From: Atkinsonella hypoxylon
Taxonomy: Eukaryota > Ascomycota > Sordariomycetes > Hypocreales > Clavicipitaceae
Assembly (NCBI GenBank): GCA_000729835.1
Contig: JFHB01000021.1
Coordinates: 186,001-250,000, forward strand
Length of the DNA stretch: 64,000 nt
Reading direction: 5' to 3'
Shown: positions 34,050-45,543 of the stretch, piece by piece
How the letters are laid out: each line of letters starts with the position of its first letter
Position numbering within the stretch: position 1 is the first letter of the stretch
The notes under the pieces: model-generated
Told to the model about the DNA's origin: nothing
The model's database searches: none
The model's input: only the letters and a program-made list of their open reading frames with translations
Position numbers and translations under genes: made by a program

Positions 34050-35308
34050 TTCCAGTATAAAGCCCACTTTTGTTTTTGCTGCTGCCATGATCGAGTCATG
34101 CATGAGAATGACATGGATTCACGGTCGGGTTGTCTAAACATTTCTCGCTCAATGAACTTTTTTTGTTTTTACAGATCACACACAACCTTTCCGCCGACTA
34201 AGCATTTTCGGGTTATCTATTTTATCCGCTCTGAAGAGTGCTGGCCCCAAATGGCGATGAGAGTCAAGGTTTCGAACCAAGCAGCCCCTTTTTGTATTAT
34301 TTATCGTCTTCGGGTTGTTGGTTTTAACACCTTGACCCCCTTTTATATTCTCTCTTCCTCTTCCTGTTATTGATCCGTTAATATCAGTCAAGCAAGAGTC
34401 TGTTGATCCCCCTGCTCTCCCTAGCATATAGCTCGGTCCTTAGGGCCTTGCAAGCAAGCCGGCCCCCTAGTTGTCTAAACATTTCTGAGACTCGCGGAAA
34501 ATGATACGACATCCTAGCAAGGCTGTACAAGACTTAGAATGTATGAAACGCAGCCCATTTATTACCCACGAACAGGGAAAGTGTCGGCTACTAGTGGCAG
34601 GAAAGACAAGTTACAGTCGATTGAATTATTTCTATGTCTAAGCATTTGTTTCGATACAAACTTTGCAACGATGAGCAAATCACAGGCCTTCAATCGCAGA
34701 TAGTTGTCTGATCGATGCGAACAAGCCATACTGGTAATTGAGAGGTCGGATCCAGCAGTTCTGCAATGTGGGCTTCTTTCTCAGCATTTTCACCCAGTCT
34801 GGTGGTATCTTCCATGTCTGTTGGTGGTTGACGTCATTTGGTAGAAAGCTGCACGACCTCGAATGTCATATGAGAGAGAATACTGGGGATTTCCATCAGG
34901 GTTTATTTATGTACGTATATATCGTGTCGTATATCAGTAGTGATCGAATAAGATCATTACAACTATACCTTGGTAAGCTCCAGAGGATTTTACATTTTTT
35001 ATGTGATGCAGTGCAGGGTCTGTGCAGGTAGCAGCAGTGTCTGATTGATGTCTGAATGTTTATTAATTAGTTAGCCCATGACATGCTTAGGGCCAACTCG
35101 CGCGTCACTGGTGGCTTGCTACCCTGCATGAGATAGTCTCAATTTTTTGTTGAGCATACTTGCCGACGTCACATATTGACCGGGGGGAGAACAATGTTCA
35201 CACATCTTCTTCAATGGCATTAATGGAATAAATAATCAGGGAAGCAAAACAACAAACCGAACTCGCAGCGCAAAGATAAGGTGAAAAAAGCTTGAAGGAA
35301 AAAAAGAT
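34050..35308. other. Intergenic region between the two tRNA genes
   Basis: About 1.26 kb, AT-rich, no gene seen. A 17-bp direct repeat (GTTGTCTAAACATTTCT) occurs at 34129-34145 and 34470-34486, enclosing about 340 bp. Confidence 0.5.
34129..34486. repeat. Segment bounded by 17-bp direct repeats
   Basis: Identical 17-mers at both ends, 80 bp downstream of tRNA-Arg. It could be a solo or decayed mobile fragment; no terminal TG...CA pair or coding remnant is evident. Confidence 0.45.
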
Positions 35309-35419
35309 TGCGAGCCGTAGGGATCGAACCTACGCGGGCGATGCCCATTGCGGTTTAAGCAAGTACCCATTGAACAGAATAACCTAAACACAACGCCTTA
35401 ACCACTCGGCCAGACTCGC
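35309..35419 (-). tRNA. tRNA-Leu (anticodon TAG) with intron
   Basis: Minus-strand 111-nt gene. 5' exon 35419-35383 (37 nt), intron of 29 nt, 3' exon of 45 nt. Acceptor GCGAGTC/GGCTCGC with discriminator A, D arm GCC/GGC, anticodon stem TTGTG/CGCAA, a long class II variable arm (GGGC-ATC-GCCC) and T arm GTAGG TTCGATC CCTAC. The intron follows position 37 and carries TAAA that can pair with the TTTA of the anticodon loop, the usual anticodon-intron pairing recognised by the splicing endonuclease. The long variable arm and TAG anticodon identify Leu. Confidence 0.9.
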
Positions 35420-35833
35420 ACCCCATGGGTGACTTCAGGTTGATTTTATACACTATACACCTTCCGTCTTGTGCTGTCCATTTACCATGGCCCACATACA
35501 TTTCACTTTGAAATCCATCCTCATACTCATGTAACTAACGGTTGTGCATCCCAATCAAACCGTCTACTGCGCAGAGAGGAGTTTTCCACCACTCAAACGC
35601 ACTACAAATCTGTCTCTACAGGTTTCCTTCTTTCATTACTTGCCAGCAAAATCACCCGTTGTCGGATGAAAAAAGCCCAAGCCCGAAGTCGTCATCACAT
35701 CATCTGTCTTCTCGACACAAGAAGTGCTCGTCAATGATGACATAGCATACCAGCCAATAAGTCTACTTCATCATCTCACGCATACCACCCATATAGACTG
35801 ATTGGCCCGCTCAAAGGGGCACTCGTCGCCGCT
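35420..35833. other. Intergenic region tRNA-Leu to SEN54
   Basis: 414 bp shared between the divergently oriented tRNA-Leu gene and SEN54. No gene or repeat of note. Confidence 0.4.
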
Positions 35834-37255
35834 ATGCCCTTTGACGACGACGATACTCCCACCTCCGACACAGCTCAAGGCCCCAAAGCTCAAGAAGGTG
35901 GAGTAAGCGGCGAAGATGTCGTTGAAGATGGCATTCCTGACTACAAATTTTTCGCCTCCATGTTCAACAAGAAGGGTGTGTCCGGCAAAGTGATTCGCAA
36001 GGGCGAGAAGGACTTCGAGTCCCACGGGACACGAGCGCAGGAGAATACCCTCGAAGCAAGTCGCACTGCACTCGAGGAAGTCCTAAACTACACGAGAATC
36101 CACAAGCCGGAAGCATGGCTACGAGCTTGGTATTTCCCAGATTGGTGGACGGCGCATTCCCCGGGCAGCAAATCCGACAACGCTCTGCTCCATGAACGTG
36201 TCGTGGTCATGGAGCACGAGCGCGGCAACTGGATGCGAGATATTGGTCGAGCCGTGTCCGGCAGCAAAGATCAACTGGGCGTAGGAAGGCTGTGGCTTCT
36301 ACCTGAGGAGGCATTATACCTCATTGAAAGGGGCACCGTAGACATATGGTGGCCAGACAAGGAGTTTGAAGAGCTGCTGCCAAAAGTCACGAATGGGACG
36401 CCAACGAGAAATGCCTTCGGCCCAGATGACTACGATGCCGGACTCCCGCTCAGCTTGGAAGCCGCGTATTCTCTTCTCATTGGGTACGAAGGGGAGCGCG
36501 GCAAGACCACGCTGCCTAAGTTCCAGGTATATACACATCTCAAACGCGCTGGCTTCCACGTTATGCGCGCGCCAGTCGAAGCGACTTCTTCTTTTTCTGC
36601 ATCCACAACAACAACAACAACAACAAAACGAGAGCCTGCTTCGTTTCCATGGTCCATGTCCAATTCGCTCTGGCAGTGGCTCTACTCGATGGTATCATCG
36701 CAACGCCAGCCGCAGCATAAGCCTTTCGGCCCTCTCGTCGTGCCAGGCGTGTATCGAGCATATCGACCCATCTATGAGCAACTGGCACTGCTTCCGCGAC
36801 ACAAGCCTTCAGCCACGGCCACTTCGGGCTCAGCCCAAGAGCCCTTCCGCGTGCACTATCATGTCTGGAAGGCCAGCGGTACTCCGTTCTCCAAGAAGAA
36901 CCCTCCGGCGCCGGATTTCCGCATCGCAATAGCTGATACAGCGGATTCGAGTGTGCCTAGCCTGGAGCAGATCGAGGCACTGTTGCAGTCGACACCCTTT
37001 GATCCACCCAAATCATCCATGCAGGACAACGGGAAACTATATCAGCGGCTGAAACATGGTTATCGGAATGTGCTGGTGGCTGTGGTGGACCGGGGGCTGG
37101 TAAACTTTATGAGATTCGGCGAGGCGGCCTTTGGGGAGGAACGGCTCTTCGAGAGATTTGACAATAGAAATGGCGGCGGCAGGGGTGGCAAGAAAGGTGG
37201 TCGGGGGGGAGGACGCGGAAGAGGCAGGGCACGCGGACGCGGTGGTCGAGGCTGA
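35834..37255 (+). CDS. SEN54: tRNA-splicing endonuclease subunit Sen54
   Basis: Structural subunit of the Sen2-Sen34-Sen15-Sen54 enzyme that excises introns from pre-tRNA. Intronless, 473 aa. After an acidic start, residues 60-140 form the Sen54 N-terminal domain (FESHGTRAQENTLEASRTAL, with the downstream WYFPDW, GNWMRDIGR and LGVGRLWLLPEEALYLIERG). Next come the Y-S-L-L...KFQVYTHLKRAGF core and a C-terminal block (FRVHYHVWKASG). A Thr/Gln-rich insert at about 256-275 and a terminal RGG/GR-rich tail (last 35 residues) are additions to the core. No endonuclease His/Tyr/Lys triad is expected in Sen54. ATG 35834 is the first in frame. Confidence 0.92.
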   Translation: MPFDDDDTPTSDTAQGPKAQEGGVSGEDVVEDGIPDYKFFASMFNKKGVSGKVIRKGEKDFESHGTRAQENTLEASRTALEEVLNYTRIHKPEAWLRAWYFPDWWTAHSPGSKSDNALLHERVVVMEHERGNWMRDIGRAVSGSKDQLGVGRLWLLPEEALYLIERGTVDIWWPDKEFEELLPKVTNGTPTRNAFGPDDYDAGLPLSLEAAYSLLIGYEGERGKTTLPKFQVYTHLKRAGFHVMRAPVEATSSFSASTTTTTTTKREPASFPWSMSNSLWQWLYSMVSSQRQPQHKPFGPLVVPGVYRAYRPIYEQLALLPRHKPSATATSGSAQEPFRVHYHVWKASGTPFSKKNPPAPDFRIAIADTADSSVPSLEQIEALLQSTPFDPPKSSMQDNGKLYQRLKHGYRNVLVAVVDRGLVNFMRFGEAAFGEERLFERFDNRNGGGRGGKKGGRGGGRGRGRARGRGGRG

Positions 37256-37853
37256 AAGAGAGCGATGTTCTTGGCGGTGTACGTTGACTGTCACAAAGCG
37301 TGAACTAGGTCGAACATGTGGCTGTTCCTGTAACTTATCTTTCCGGGAAGTGACAAGTTTAGCGCCAACAGAGAGCCAAACCACTTTTCATTATGAAATA
37401 ACCTCCAGCTCGCGCCTGCTTGAAAGAGCCCAACGCTGCGCGGATGCATTTCCACCAACATGATGACTGCATTAGGACACCAAGTTTCAAGACTTCTGTT
37501 AGTTGGAAAGGCGCAGTCACGGTTCCCCTCCTTTGTCTGCGATTCCGCGCCAAGAGGGAACTTTTACCCCCTTATACAGAGGCGAGAGGCTATATAACTA
37601 TAGATAGGCTCCTTATATAAAAGTCATTGGCCCTGACAGCACGCTCACTTCTGATGCGCAGGCTGCTGTGCCGGGCACTTACCTAAAAGAAGCTTTTTTA
37701 AAAATAGCCGTAGCGTAGTTAGCGTAGGGTCGCCCGCGCCGTGGTGGAGCCAATATATTAGAACCAACCTTATTTTCATTCTTCCGCGCCGCGATCAAAA
37801 AAACTAGTGCCGACTAACTTTGTCGTGTGAAGGGGCTAGCGAATTGAGCGAGT

Positions 37854-37885
37854 GTGCATCGGTGCATCGGTGCATCGGTGCATCG
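37854..37885 (+). repeat. 8-bp tandem repeat GTGCATCG (x4)
   Basis: Four perfect copies. Confidence 0.95.
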
Positions 37886-40259
37886 GTCAATGAGGTCCCG
37901 GTTCGGAATCAGGCCGAAATGCTCCTTGCCATCACTCCATGCTGTGTTTCCCACACTGTTCCTTTTCGATGGTAAAAAAAAAAAAAAAAGGTTGGCGGAA
38001 AGGTCATGGTATATCTCGTCTCGTCCGTGTAAGAGGCGGTGATGCTTCCCCCAGACGCCAAAGTCCTGTCTTGTCTATAGTTGTCATGCTGCTTAACCCG
38101 TGCGCGTAATTTCCTTCCTGATTTGGGAAAAAAAAAAAAAAAAGTGTCATTTTTCTCCACTTGACGCTCAGACGGAGAAACGGCAGACAGGTGATGGCGT
38201 TGGTTCGCAAAGGCGGGGGGGGGGGGGGGAGCCTCTGGGCCGGGAAAAACGTGAGGGTTGCATATCACCCATTAAATGACCTGGGGGTTGCTCCACTTCT
38301 GCATTGTCTAATCACGCGTGAGTAATCAGTTATTTTAAAATAACTATCTAGAGAACTTTTGGGAGGGAACTTGGGGCACCCCGTCATCTGCCATAGTATA
38401 TACAACGCAGAAGTGGTTTTGCACACCAAGATGTGCCGCACACTAGTTTATTTAAGTTCCCAGGGTTTTTCTTTTCTTTTCTTTTCTTGGAAACTTGACT
38501 CCGTCATCTGCAATGGTCGCGGCATCGCATGAACTTGGATATACGTGGTCCGAGCTGATGGCACAGAAGCACTTGCAGTTGAGAGCCAACCTAGTGGCGA
38601 ACCAACTTGTAGGCATAGTTGTCTCCAACTGCGTTTGCAATTTCTGTGGCTGTACTATACGGAGTCTTGCCTCGGATTGTTCATTTAGGCAGCGGAGTAG
38701 TTGCGAAAAGAGGTTCAAATCAATGATAGTGAGGATTGACGCCAGTGCTTTGTTGCTTAAGGGGAAATGCCGCTCAACTGTGCCCCTTTTCTACCTCTTT
38801 ATAACTCTGGCTGGGCCAAACATCCGATGTGATAAGTCGCCGACTACACCCCCTTAGTACCATAGATAAGATCGTCAACATGAGTCAGAAGAGCCCCCTT
38901 ATGACTCTACCATAAGGTCATGTCACAGCTGGATGGGAAGCCAGAGTGTACAGCATAGCTCGATGCATATTTAGTCGTACAAACCTCAGTAGCCTGAATA
39001 ATCGAATGCAGACAGTCCACATTCGACTCGGCTTGCGACGTCTATTGTTTTCACCCAGAGGTGAGTTTACGTAGCAAGTTTCATTAGCCTGCGCAGGAGA
39101 AACTCCAAAGGGCCGGCCGCACTATATTTCCAGTGTCGGGGTTAGCAGGGATTAGTCTCCTGCGTCATCATGTCTTAGTGGGCAATATTTATTCATCACA
39201 GCCTCTTAACTAGAGTTTCGATAATCCAACTAGGTCACGCCACATCTGCTTGGCTAAGTTGGGGCTTTTCAAGACCTTCCATGCAGCAAGGCAAGAAAGG
39301 ACGACCACCTGCTTTGTCGGGAAGCAAAGTGGTAAAGCAGATACCTAATGCTATAACTTGCCGCTTGATTGGAAGGGCGCTGTTACGTCTCGCCGTCGAG
39401 GTAGCGTTCAACGTGGGAGGATGTATCTGCCTGCATCGCAATTCGAGTCTGTGCCATGTTCTTCTATCATCTGCACCATTTGTCATGCTTGGCACACGGG
39501 ATTTTCTCTTTGTTCCGTTACATATGTTCCGTAGTCCCAGGGGCCATCTTCAGGAACAGTTACTGTGATATGGGAGAAGAAAGAAGGAAAGGCACAGAAG
39601 TCGCCTGGTACAAGGAGGCCGCGTCCAACTTTTGCGACAACAGACTTACATATTATCATTAGTCGGAAGTGGGGCGAGACTTGCTGCTGCAACATGCGCC
39701 AAAAAAAGAAAAGTTCGGAGTGAAACGCTTTCCGTCATGTCCATTTTATGTCCCGGTCTACAGAATCAGTGGGCGACGGCGCTCAATGTACATTGATCAA
39801 ATTCATCTCCATATACCCTGATTCCAGGATTGCATGTCCCATCACACGCTGCGACAGCCAAAGTCTTTCTTCTTATTTTTTAAACCTTGGCTTTCGTAAT
39901 TCCGTAATGCCATGGGCGGGTGTCGTTGTGGGAAGGGGCACTACTAGTAGGGAAATCGTGCGTTTTTACTCTTCAACCCAGAGCAAGAGCAGCCTGCTTG
40001 TTCGCAGGTTTGTAGGTGTCCTGGACCACTGGTCGCTTCTACATTGAGGTTGCTAAAGACAGGGAGCCGGCGAGACAAGGTGTGTTGCATCCGATGCAGG
40101 CCATGTTGGTTGTTTCAATGCGTACGTAGCACATTGATGAGGTGTCGGCGGTCAAGTGGTCTTTAGACAAGAGGCCTTCCCCTTCTGCCTTCGTATGCAA
40201 GACGACTTGGACGAGCGACGGCTTCTGGACTTACGGATGATGGCTCCCTTTTGGCCGCT

Positions 40260-40341
40260 GCATCATTGGTGGCATCATTGGTGGCATCATTGGTGGCATC
40301 ATTGGTGGCATCATTGGTGGCATCATTGGTGGCATCATTGG
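40260..40341 (+). repeat. 12-bp minisatellite GCATCATTGGTG (x6.8)
   Basis: Six perfect copies and a partial seventh. The unit is a multiple of three, so all frames stay open (His-His-Trp-Trp, Val-Ala-Ser-Leu or, on the minus strand, Asn-Asp-Ala-Thr), but no surrounding gene is supported. Confidence 0.95.
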
Positions 40342-43139
40342 AAAGGATCAATTGTCTCTTGATGAGGCTTTTCTCACGGGATTTTGGTTCACAAGCATCA
40401 ACAGGTTTCTTGGAATGCCATGATGGGAGGAAATTGTGCCCCTTGCAAGCCCTTGCAAGCCCTTGCAAGGACCAAATCGACCACAGAGCACCGTCAGCAA
40501 AAGCTGTGAGACTGTGTTTGGAGCAGCCGGGCTGCCAAGTGGCGTGTTTTCAGCAACGAGTGCACAATATCATCCTGCTTCGCAGCGTTCAACCACTGCT
40601 GGGACACCATCCGATGACCGGTCATAGTCAGATGGACGTCGCCCGCTTGCCTTGTACACTAGTCGTTTTCTCTGGTAAGATATAAAATTTATAAAAAGGC
40701 TGACTTTTCGGAATTCCTGGAGACCCACTGTAATGATAACATTAACCTCCTTCCTCTGCTGACTTGGGGAAGCGCGTGCGAGGTCCATTTTTGCTCTCGG
40801 CCAGTATGTACGTGATGATGCCAGTAAGTTCGCGCCCCGGACAACGCGAGTCACGTATCGAGGACAAGTCGTTTTAGTCGATCGACGGCGATGGATGTGA
40901 CGACGAAGCGAATGTCTAGCCCAGTCAATGATTGCATCGGCCCAGCCTGGCTGATGTGATTGAAGCAACCGGGCCATGTATTACTGTGTCCAGCTCAGTT
41001 ACACAACTATGTGCTACTCGGATTCATCATTCCACCGAGGCCTCATCACAGTCGGGGACGAGCCTGAGTTGCCATTAGGCTGGCTTATGATGGAACACGG
41101 TGCGGTGCGGTGCGGTACGGTGCGGTACGGCGGTGGGCATTGCAGCGTCGAGTTTTCTGTGTACCCCGCATGCAAGCACCAGGCGATTTTCTTGATATCT
41201 CATGTCGACTTTCTTATTACTCAGTGCTGCATATGGTAAAGCGCCGGACCATTCACCTTATTTAAGCGGTCAGTATTCATCTGCCCACTTTCTGACCGTC
41301 ACTTACCGGGGGTTTGTAGGAGGACCATACATACATACATACGTACGTGTTTGCATCACGCTTGGCATACGAACTAGCTCCGAATTGTGGCAGCTGCCTA
41401 GACCAGCAACCCCATCTCAAAGAGTATTGGGGTGGTGGGAAAAAAAAAAAAAAAGAAGAGAAAAAAAAGAAGAAGAAGAAGAAGAAGAAACAGGAATCTG
41501 GGGGTTGAGACCAGTTAGAAGACAGCTACCGTGCGTTAGTGGCTGTGATGGATGCTGCGTGCCTCGGCCGCTGAACGCGAAACATGCGAGAGAAATAATC
41601 ATAATAATAACTCGGACTGAGGCCCTTCGAACGGTTCGGGACCTAGGATCCCGTTCGGCCTCGTCTGTCGTCACGAGAGCGGGAGATGAAGATGGAGCTG
41701 GGGGTCTGCAAGTCGGACGGCGCCTGTCAACTGGCTAAATTTGCCTGCATCGCATGGCAAGGACCTTTTGTTTTCTTCTCCCTGGTGAAGGGGTAGCTGT
41801 AATGGATGAGGAATTTCCTTCCCCCTCTCTTCTTGGCGCTCCTATCGTATAAATTGACTCGACATGATCTATCTCCAGCCCTCTTGTCCAACCCTCAGCC
41901 AGTGAGATGAGTACAAGGCCACCCTGCAGCAACCTGCCAAAAGCATGGTGTAGCCATTTTAGCGAGTGAGTCGCCCTCGCGGGTGGTGTCCCACGTATTT
42001 CGCGCACAATGAATGATGATAAGCGAGCAAATTTACGCAATAGGTTTTTTTTTTTTTTTTTTCACACGAACTCGTGACGGTGACAATGGTTCGGTAGGAA
42101 ATAGGGAAAAAAAAAAAAAATTGGAGGATGGGTTTGACAAAGGACCAGCCTGACCTGGTCGCGCTTCGCACCCCATTCAGGACGTTCGTCATGTTGGGAT
42201 TGGAACCACTACATCCGGCAAAGCATCATGACGACGCCAGGCAAGGAAGGGGGGTGGCCAGATCAATTCGGTCTTAGCGATCAAGAGCCCTTCTAGTAAC
42301 AACGGCAAAATGACCTAAAGGTCTACAAATATGTAGTTCTAGAAAGGCTACATTAAGCCTAAATAGATTGGTAAAGGCGAGGAATTTATCCTAGAAAGTG
42401 ATACTCGGGTTACAGTCTAAGGCCCGTCTGATACTGTATAGACCCAAAGGGGAAGTAAACCATTTCATACTTGTTTAATTGCTCTAGCAGCCTGGACTTA
42501 AGCTCAATCAAGATTACCTCACCTGCTGTAACTGTTAAAAGTTCAAAACACTATATTGGACGACAGAAGGTCTTGTAGGAGTTGTGACAAAACAGATAGA
42601 GGAAGCTCTTGCAGGAAACTATTAACAGGTAGACTGAATTAGTGCCTTGGAGGCTTAACCCGTGGTTGAATTAGAAGGGGCGGGGTTTCATCTTCTTCTT
42701 AGAGTCTCCAACTCGCTGGGACTAGCAATATAAGTTGATTACAAAAGGCCTCCAATGCACGAGTTGTGGCTAATTGTACAACAAGGATCAGATTCGCGAT
42801 GCTGGTGTTGAAGACCGGATTAAATGGGTCCCCGCGTGACGGGATAACAAATTGGCTCGAATTGTCGCTGCAAAACCAAGTTGTCTGGGTGGAGTCTGTA
42901 GACCTGCTGTGGGTCCTCTTCTAATTAATAATATTACGGAGTATATATTCATACGTTCTACTCCGTAGCGCGTTACATAACAGCAATGGTAATACTCGCT
43001 TGCATACGAAGTATAGATGTGAAACTCCTGATTATTTTTATTCCCTCTCTTTCTTTCTTTTTTTCTTTGTTATGTATTTTCAACATTCATATACCATTGG
43101 GACCGCTCGATCATTTACTAACTATATATTGCGTGGTGT

Positions 43140-43170
43140 ATTCCGTATACGGAATACGGAATACGGAATA
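43140..43170 (+). repeat. ATACGGA tandem array, left arm
   Basis: Short array beginning with a palindrome (ATTCCGTATACGGAAT). Counterpart in reverse orientation at 43898-43920. Confidence 0.85.
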
Positions 43171-43897
43171 GAGATTATAAATCCTAGTAAATCTAAACTC
43201 GGGTAGGCCAATGAAAAGAGCAGCTTGGCGCCACTAAGACCCATAATGTAGTCAGGTTGTCAGGTCAGGTCCTCGACGATAGGACGGTTGAGCTGTATTA
43301 CTCCGTAGACCCCTATGAATAACTACTTATAATGAACCCTGTCTTTTTAACATGCAGTTTCTTGTACGACAAGTTCTACCTAGGTACCTATCTAGATACG
43401 TGGGCAATGTACCCACCTACCTGGTACCTCAATGAAGGCAAGACCCAGCGCCCCTATAATTTGCCTGTATTGCTTCTGGAAGCACATAGTTCCTCATGCG
43501 AAGAGGAAGAAAGAAAAGAGAAAAGAGGAAAGGAAAGGAAAAAAAGAAAGAAAAATCCAGGCACAAGTTAATAGCCGAACGACCAAAGACCCGTCACCCC
43601 TGGCTCTCCGTACCTCTGGCGTCCCTCTGGCGTCTCTCTAGCTCTCTTCTGGTCTTTATAATCTGTGTGGCTGCTTCTCCACTCCAACAATCCCGTCCCA
43701 CTGCTTCTTACCTCCATCTGGCGCTGCGCTGCTTCCCGAGCCCTGTCTTCCTACTCAACTAGAGTAGAGTATTCCGTAGAGTAGCGCCAGTTGATTAGCC
43801 CCACTTCTGCACTTGCGGAAGCGGTTTCTCTGTGCATTCTCTTGACATAAGCCTTTGTCGCATACTTCAGCTTGTTGTGGCCGAAACCATACTATGT

Positions 43898-43920
43898 ATT
43901 CCGTATTCCGTATTCCGTAT
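43898..43920 (-). repeat. TATTCCG tandem array, right arm
   Basis: Three 7-bp units complementary to the array at 43140-43170, about 730 bp away. Confidence 0.85.
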
Positions 43921-44806
43921 AGGTATATAGGTTTAGTATAGGGCATCCATTTCGGGTGTTTTGCAAATGGGACAGCCGCCGACTGGATTGGACTAGGTAG
44001 ATTGGATTACCCTCGCCTGACTCTAGTGTGGTGGTTATCGGGCATCTACCAATACAATGAGCCTACAGCATATTCACGTGTCTGCCTGTTCACTCCTGCG
44101 GCTGGAAGAGCATTCTGATAGGTAAGAAGAGGCTTAGATTAGTTTTTAGAGCAAATGATGCCACGCAAGCCACACCACCCATTCATACATGAGTTGCCGT
44201 GCCGCTTGCTGCACTTGTTGCATGCGGAGAGATGAAGAGCAGAAATGGAAAGCAAAGCGACGGAGAGAAAGGCAAACCAGAAAACAGACCGGACACCTTG
44301 TCTTGGCTGCTTTGCTACTGCAGCCTCACCGCCGGCTGTATGTATGAATACTATCTGCCAGACATTGGGCCAACTCGTTGCGATGGCGCGCAATATCCAG
44401 TTCAGTTAGTTAACACGACAGTATTATTTTATTTTATTTGGGCCATGAACTCGGTCGGACTCACTCTTGCACGCTCCAGATCAAAGTAGCCCGCGCAAAG
44501 GCAGGCCAAGTCTTCGCTCCCCTGTTGTCCGTCCAGAACGTCTGCGTTCGTCTTGCGTTCGTTTTGGTGCATGTCGCAAACCCCCCCCCCCCCAATTCCA
44601 TTAGACTCGGGTTGGGTGTCGATCACGCCTTTTCCTGTTAGTCTGGCTGGGTGGAAACCCAGACATTGACCATGCGTGCCTCCGGCCGTTCCAGCCAATT
44701 GTGCTTGTCTGTTGTTGCCTTCCTTCTCTTTGGCTGCGCCGCTTTGTGAGTTGTCGTGGCTCTCTGCGAAAAGCTTGGTACTCGTTGTCCCCAGTTTCTG
44801 TACATT

Positions 44807-44839
44807 ACCTACCTACCTAGGTAGGTAGGTAGGTAGGTA
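44807..44839. repeat. Palindromic ACCT/AGGT array
   Basis: ACCTACCTACC meets GGTAGGTAGGT around a central CCTAGG (44817-44822), a near-perfect hairpin. It is followed at about 44871-44883 by ACGGAGTACTCCGT, another palindrome. Confidence 0.9.
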
Positions 44840-44952
44840 ACTAACTAGTTAGTTACCTTTTGTACAGATACGGAGTACTCCGTACCATATTATATGGACA
44901 GAGTTCAGTCGGTATGCAGTTTTGCCTACCACACCCCTTGTGGTCGGTTCTT

Positions 44953-44998
44953 ATGGTCGTATGGTCGTATGGTCGTATGGTCGTATGGTCGTATGGTC
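44953..44998 (+). repeat. 8-bp tandem repeat ATGGTCGT (x5.8)
   Basis: Five perfect copies and a partial sixth. Confidence 0.95.
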
Positions 44999-45238
44999 CG
45001 GGTCGTCTCTATCTCGTCTCTATCTCGCCTCGTCCGTCCTATCTGCCCCCTTGCTCCATCAGCAGCCCGACAGCCCTCCCACATTCCCCATCTCGACTTG
45101 GCTCCATCCGGAACCAGACACTATCATCGAACACCTAGGTGCAGGCAGCTGTTTGCTACTCCCAGCAACCGCTGGCGTGTGGCGTGTCAAGTCATCTCTG
45201 ACCACTGCGCGTTGGTTGTTGGCAACGCGACTTGGGGA

Positions 45239-45240
<2 letters not shown>

Positions 45241-45268
<28 letters not shown>
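45241..45268 (+). repeat. (AAGC)7 microsatellite
   Basis: Seven perfect tetranucleotide copies. Confidence 0.95.
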
Positions 45269-45269
<1 letters not shown>

Positions 45270-45357
45270 CCGACATGAGACAGCCGCGCTGTCAAATCAA
45301 CCCAGAACCCAGCAAGCGAAACGTCCAATCCAGTCTAATGCACCGTACCGTAGCCTG

Positions 45358-45460
45358 CCTAGAATCCTAGAATCCTAGAGTCCTAGAGTCCTAGAGTCCT
45401 AGAGTCCTAGAGTCCTAGAGTCCTAGAGTCCTAGAGTCCTAGAGTCCTAGAGTCCTAGAA
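45358..45460 (+). repeat. 8-bp minisatellite CCTAGAGT (about 13 copies)
   Basis: 103 bp. The first two units read CCTAGAAT, the rest CCTAGAGT. Internally homogeneous. Confidence 0.95.
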
Positions 45461-45516
45461 CCAGAGAGACGAGAAGAGGCCGAATGAGTCAGTCAATCTG
45501 TTGAATCGCAACTACT

Positions 45517-45543
45517 ACCTACCTACCTACCTACCTACCTACC
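45517..45543 (+). repeat. (ACCT)n microsatellite
   Basis: Nearly seven perfect ACCT units. Confidence 0.95.

Noticed and set aside
38495..38857. 120-codon open frame as a small secreted or Cys-rich protein
   Set aside because: No signal peptide, located in AT-rich repeat-like sequence, no conserved Cys spacing; not enough support.
40156..40685. Overlapping open frames through the 12-bp minisatellite
   Set aside because: Openness is a by-product of a stop-free 12-bp unit; flanking sequence has no coding character.
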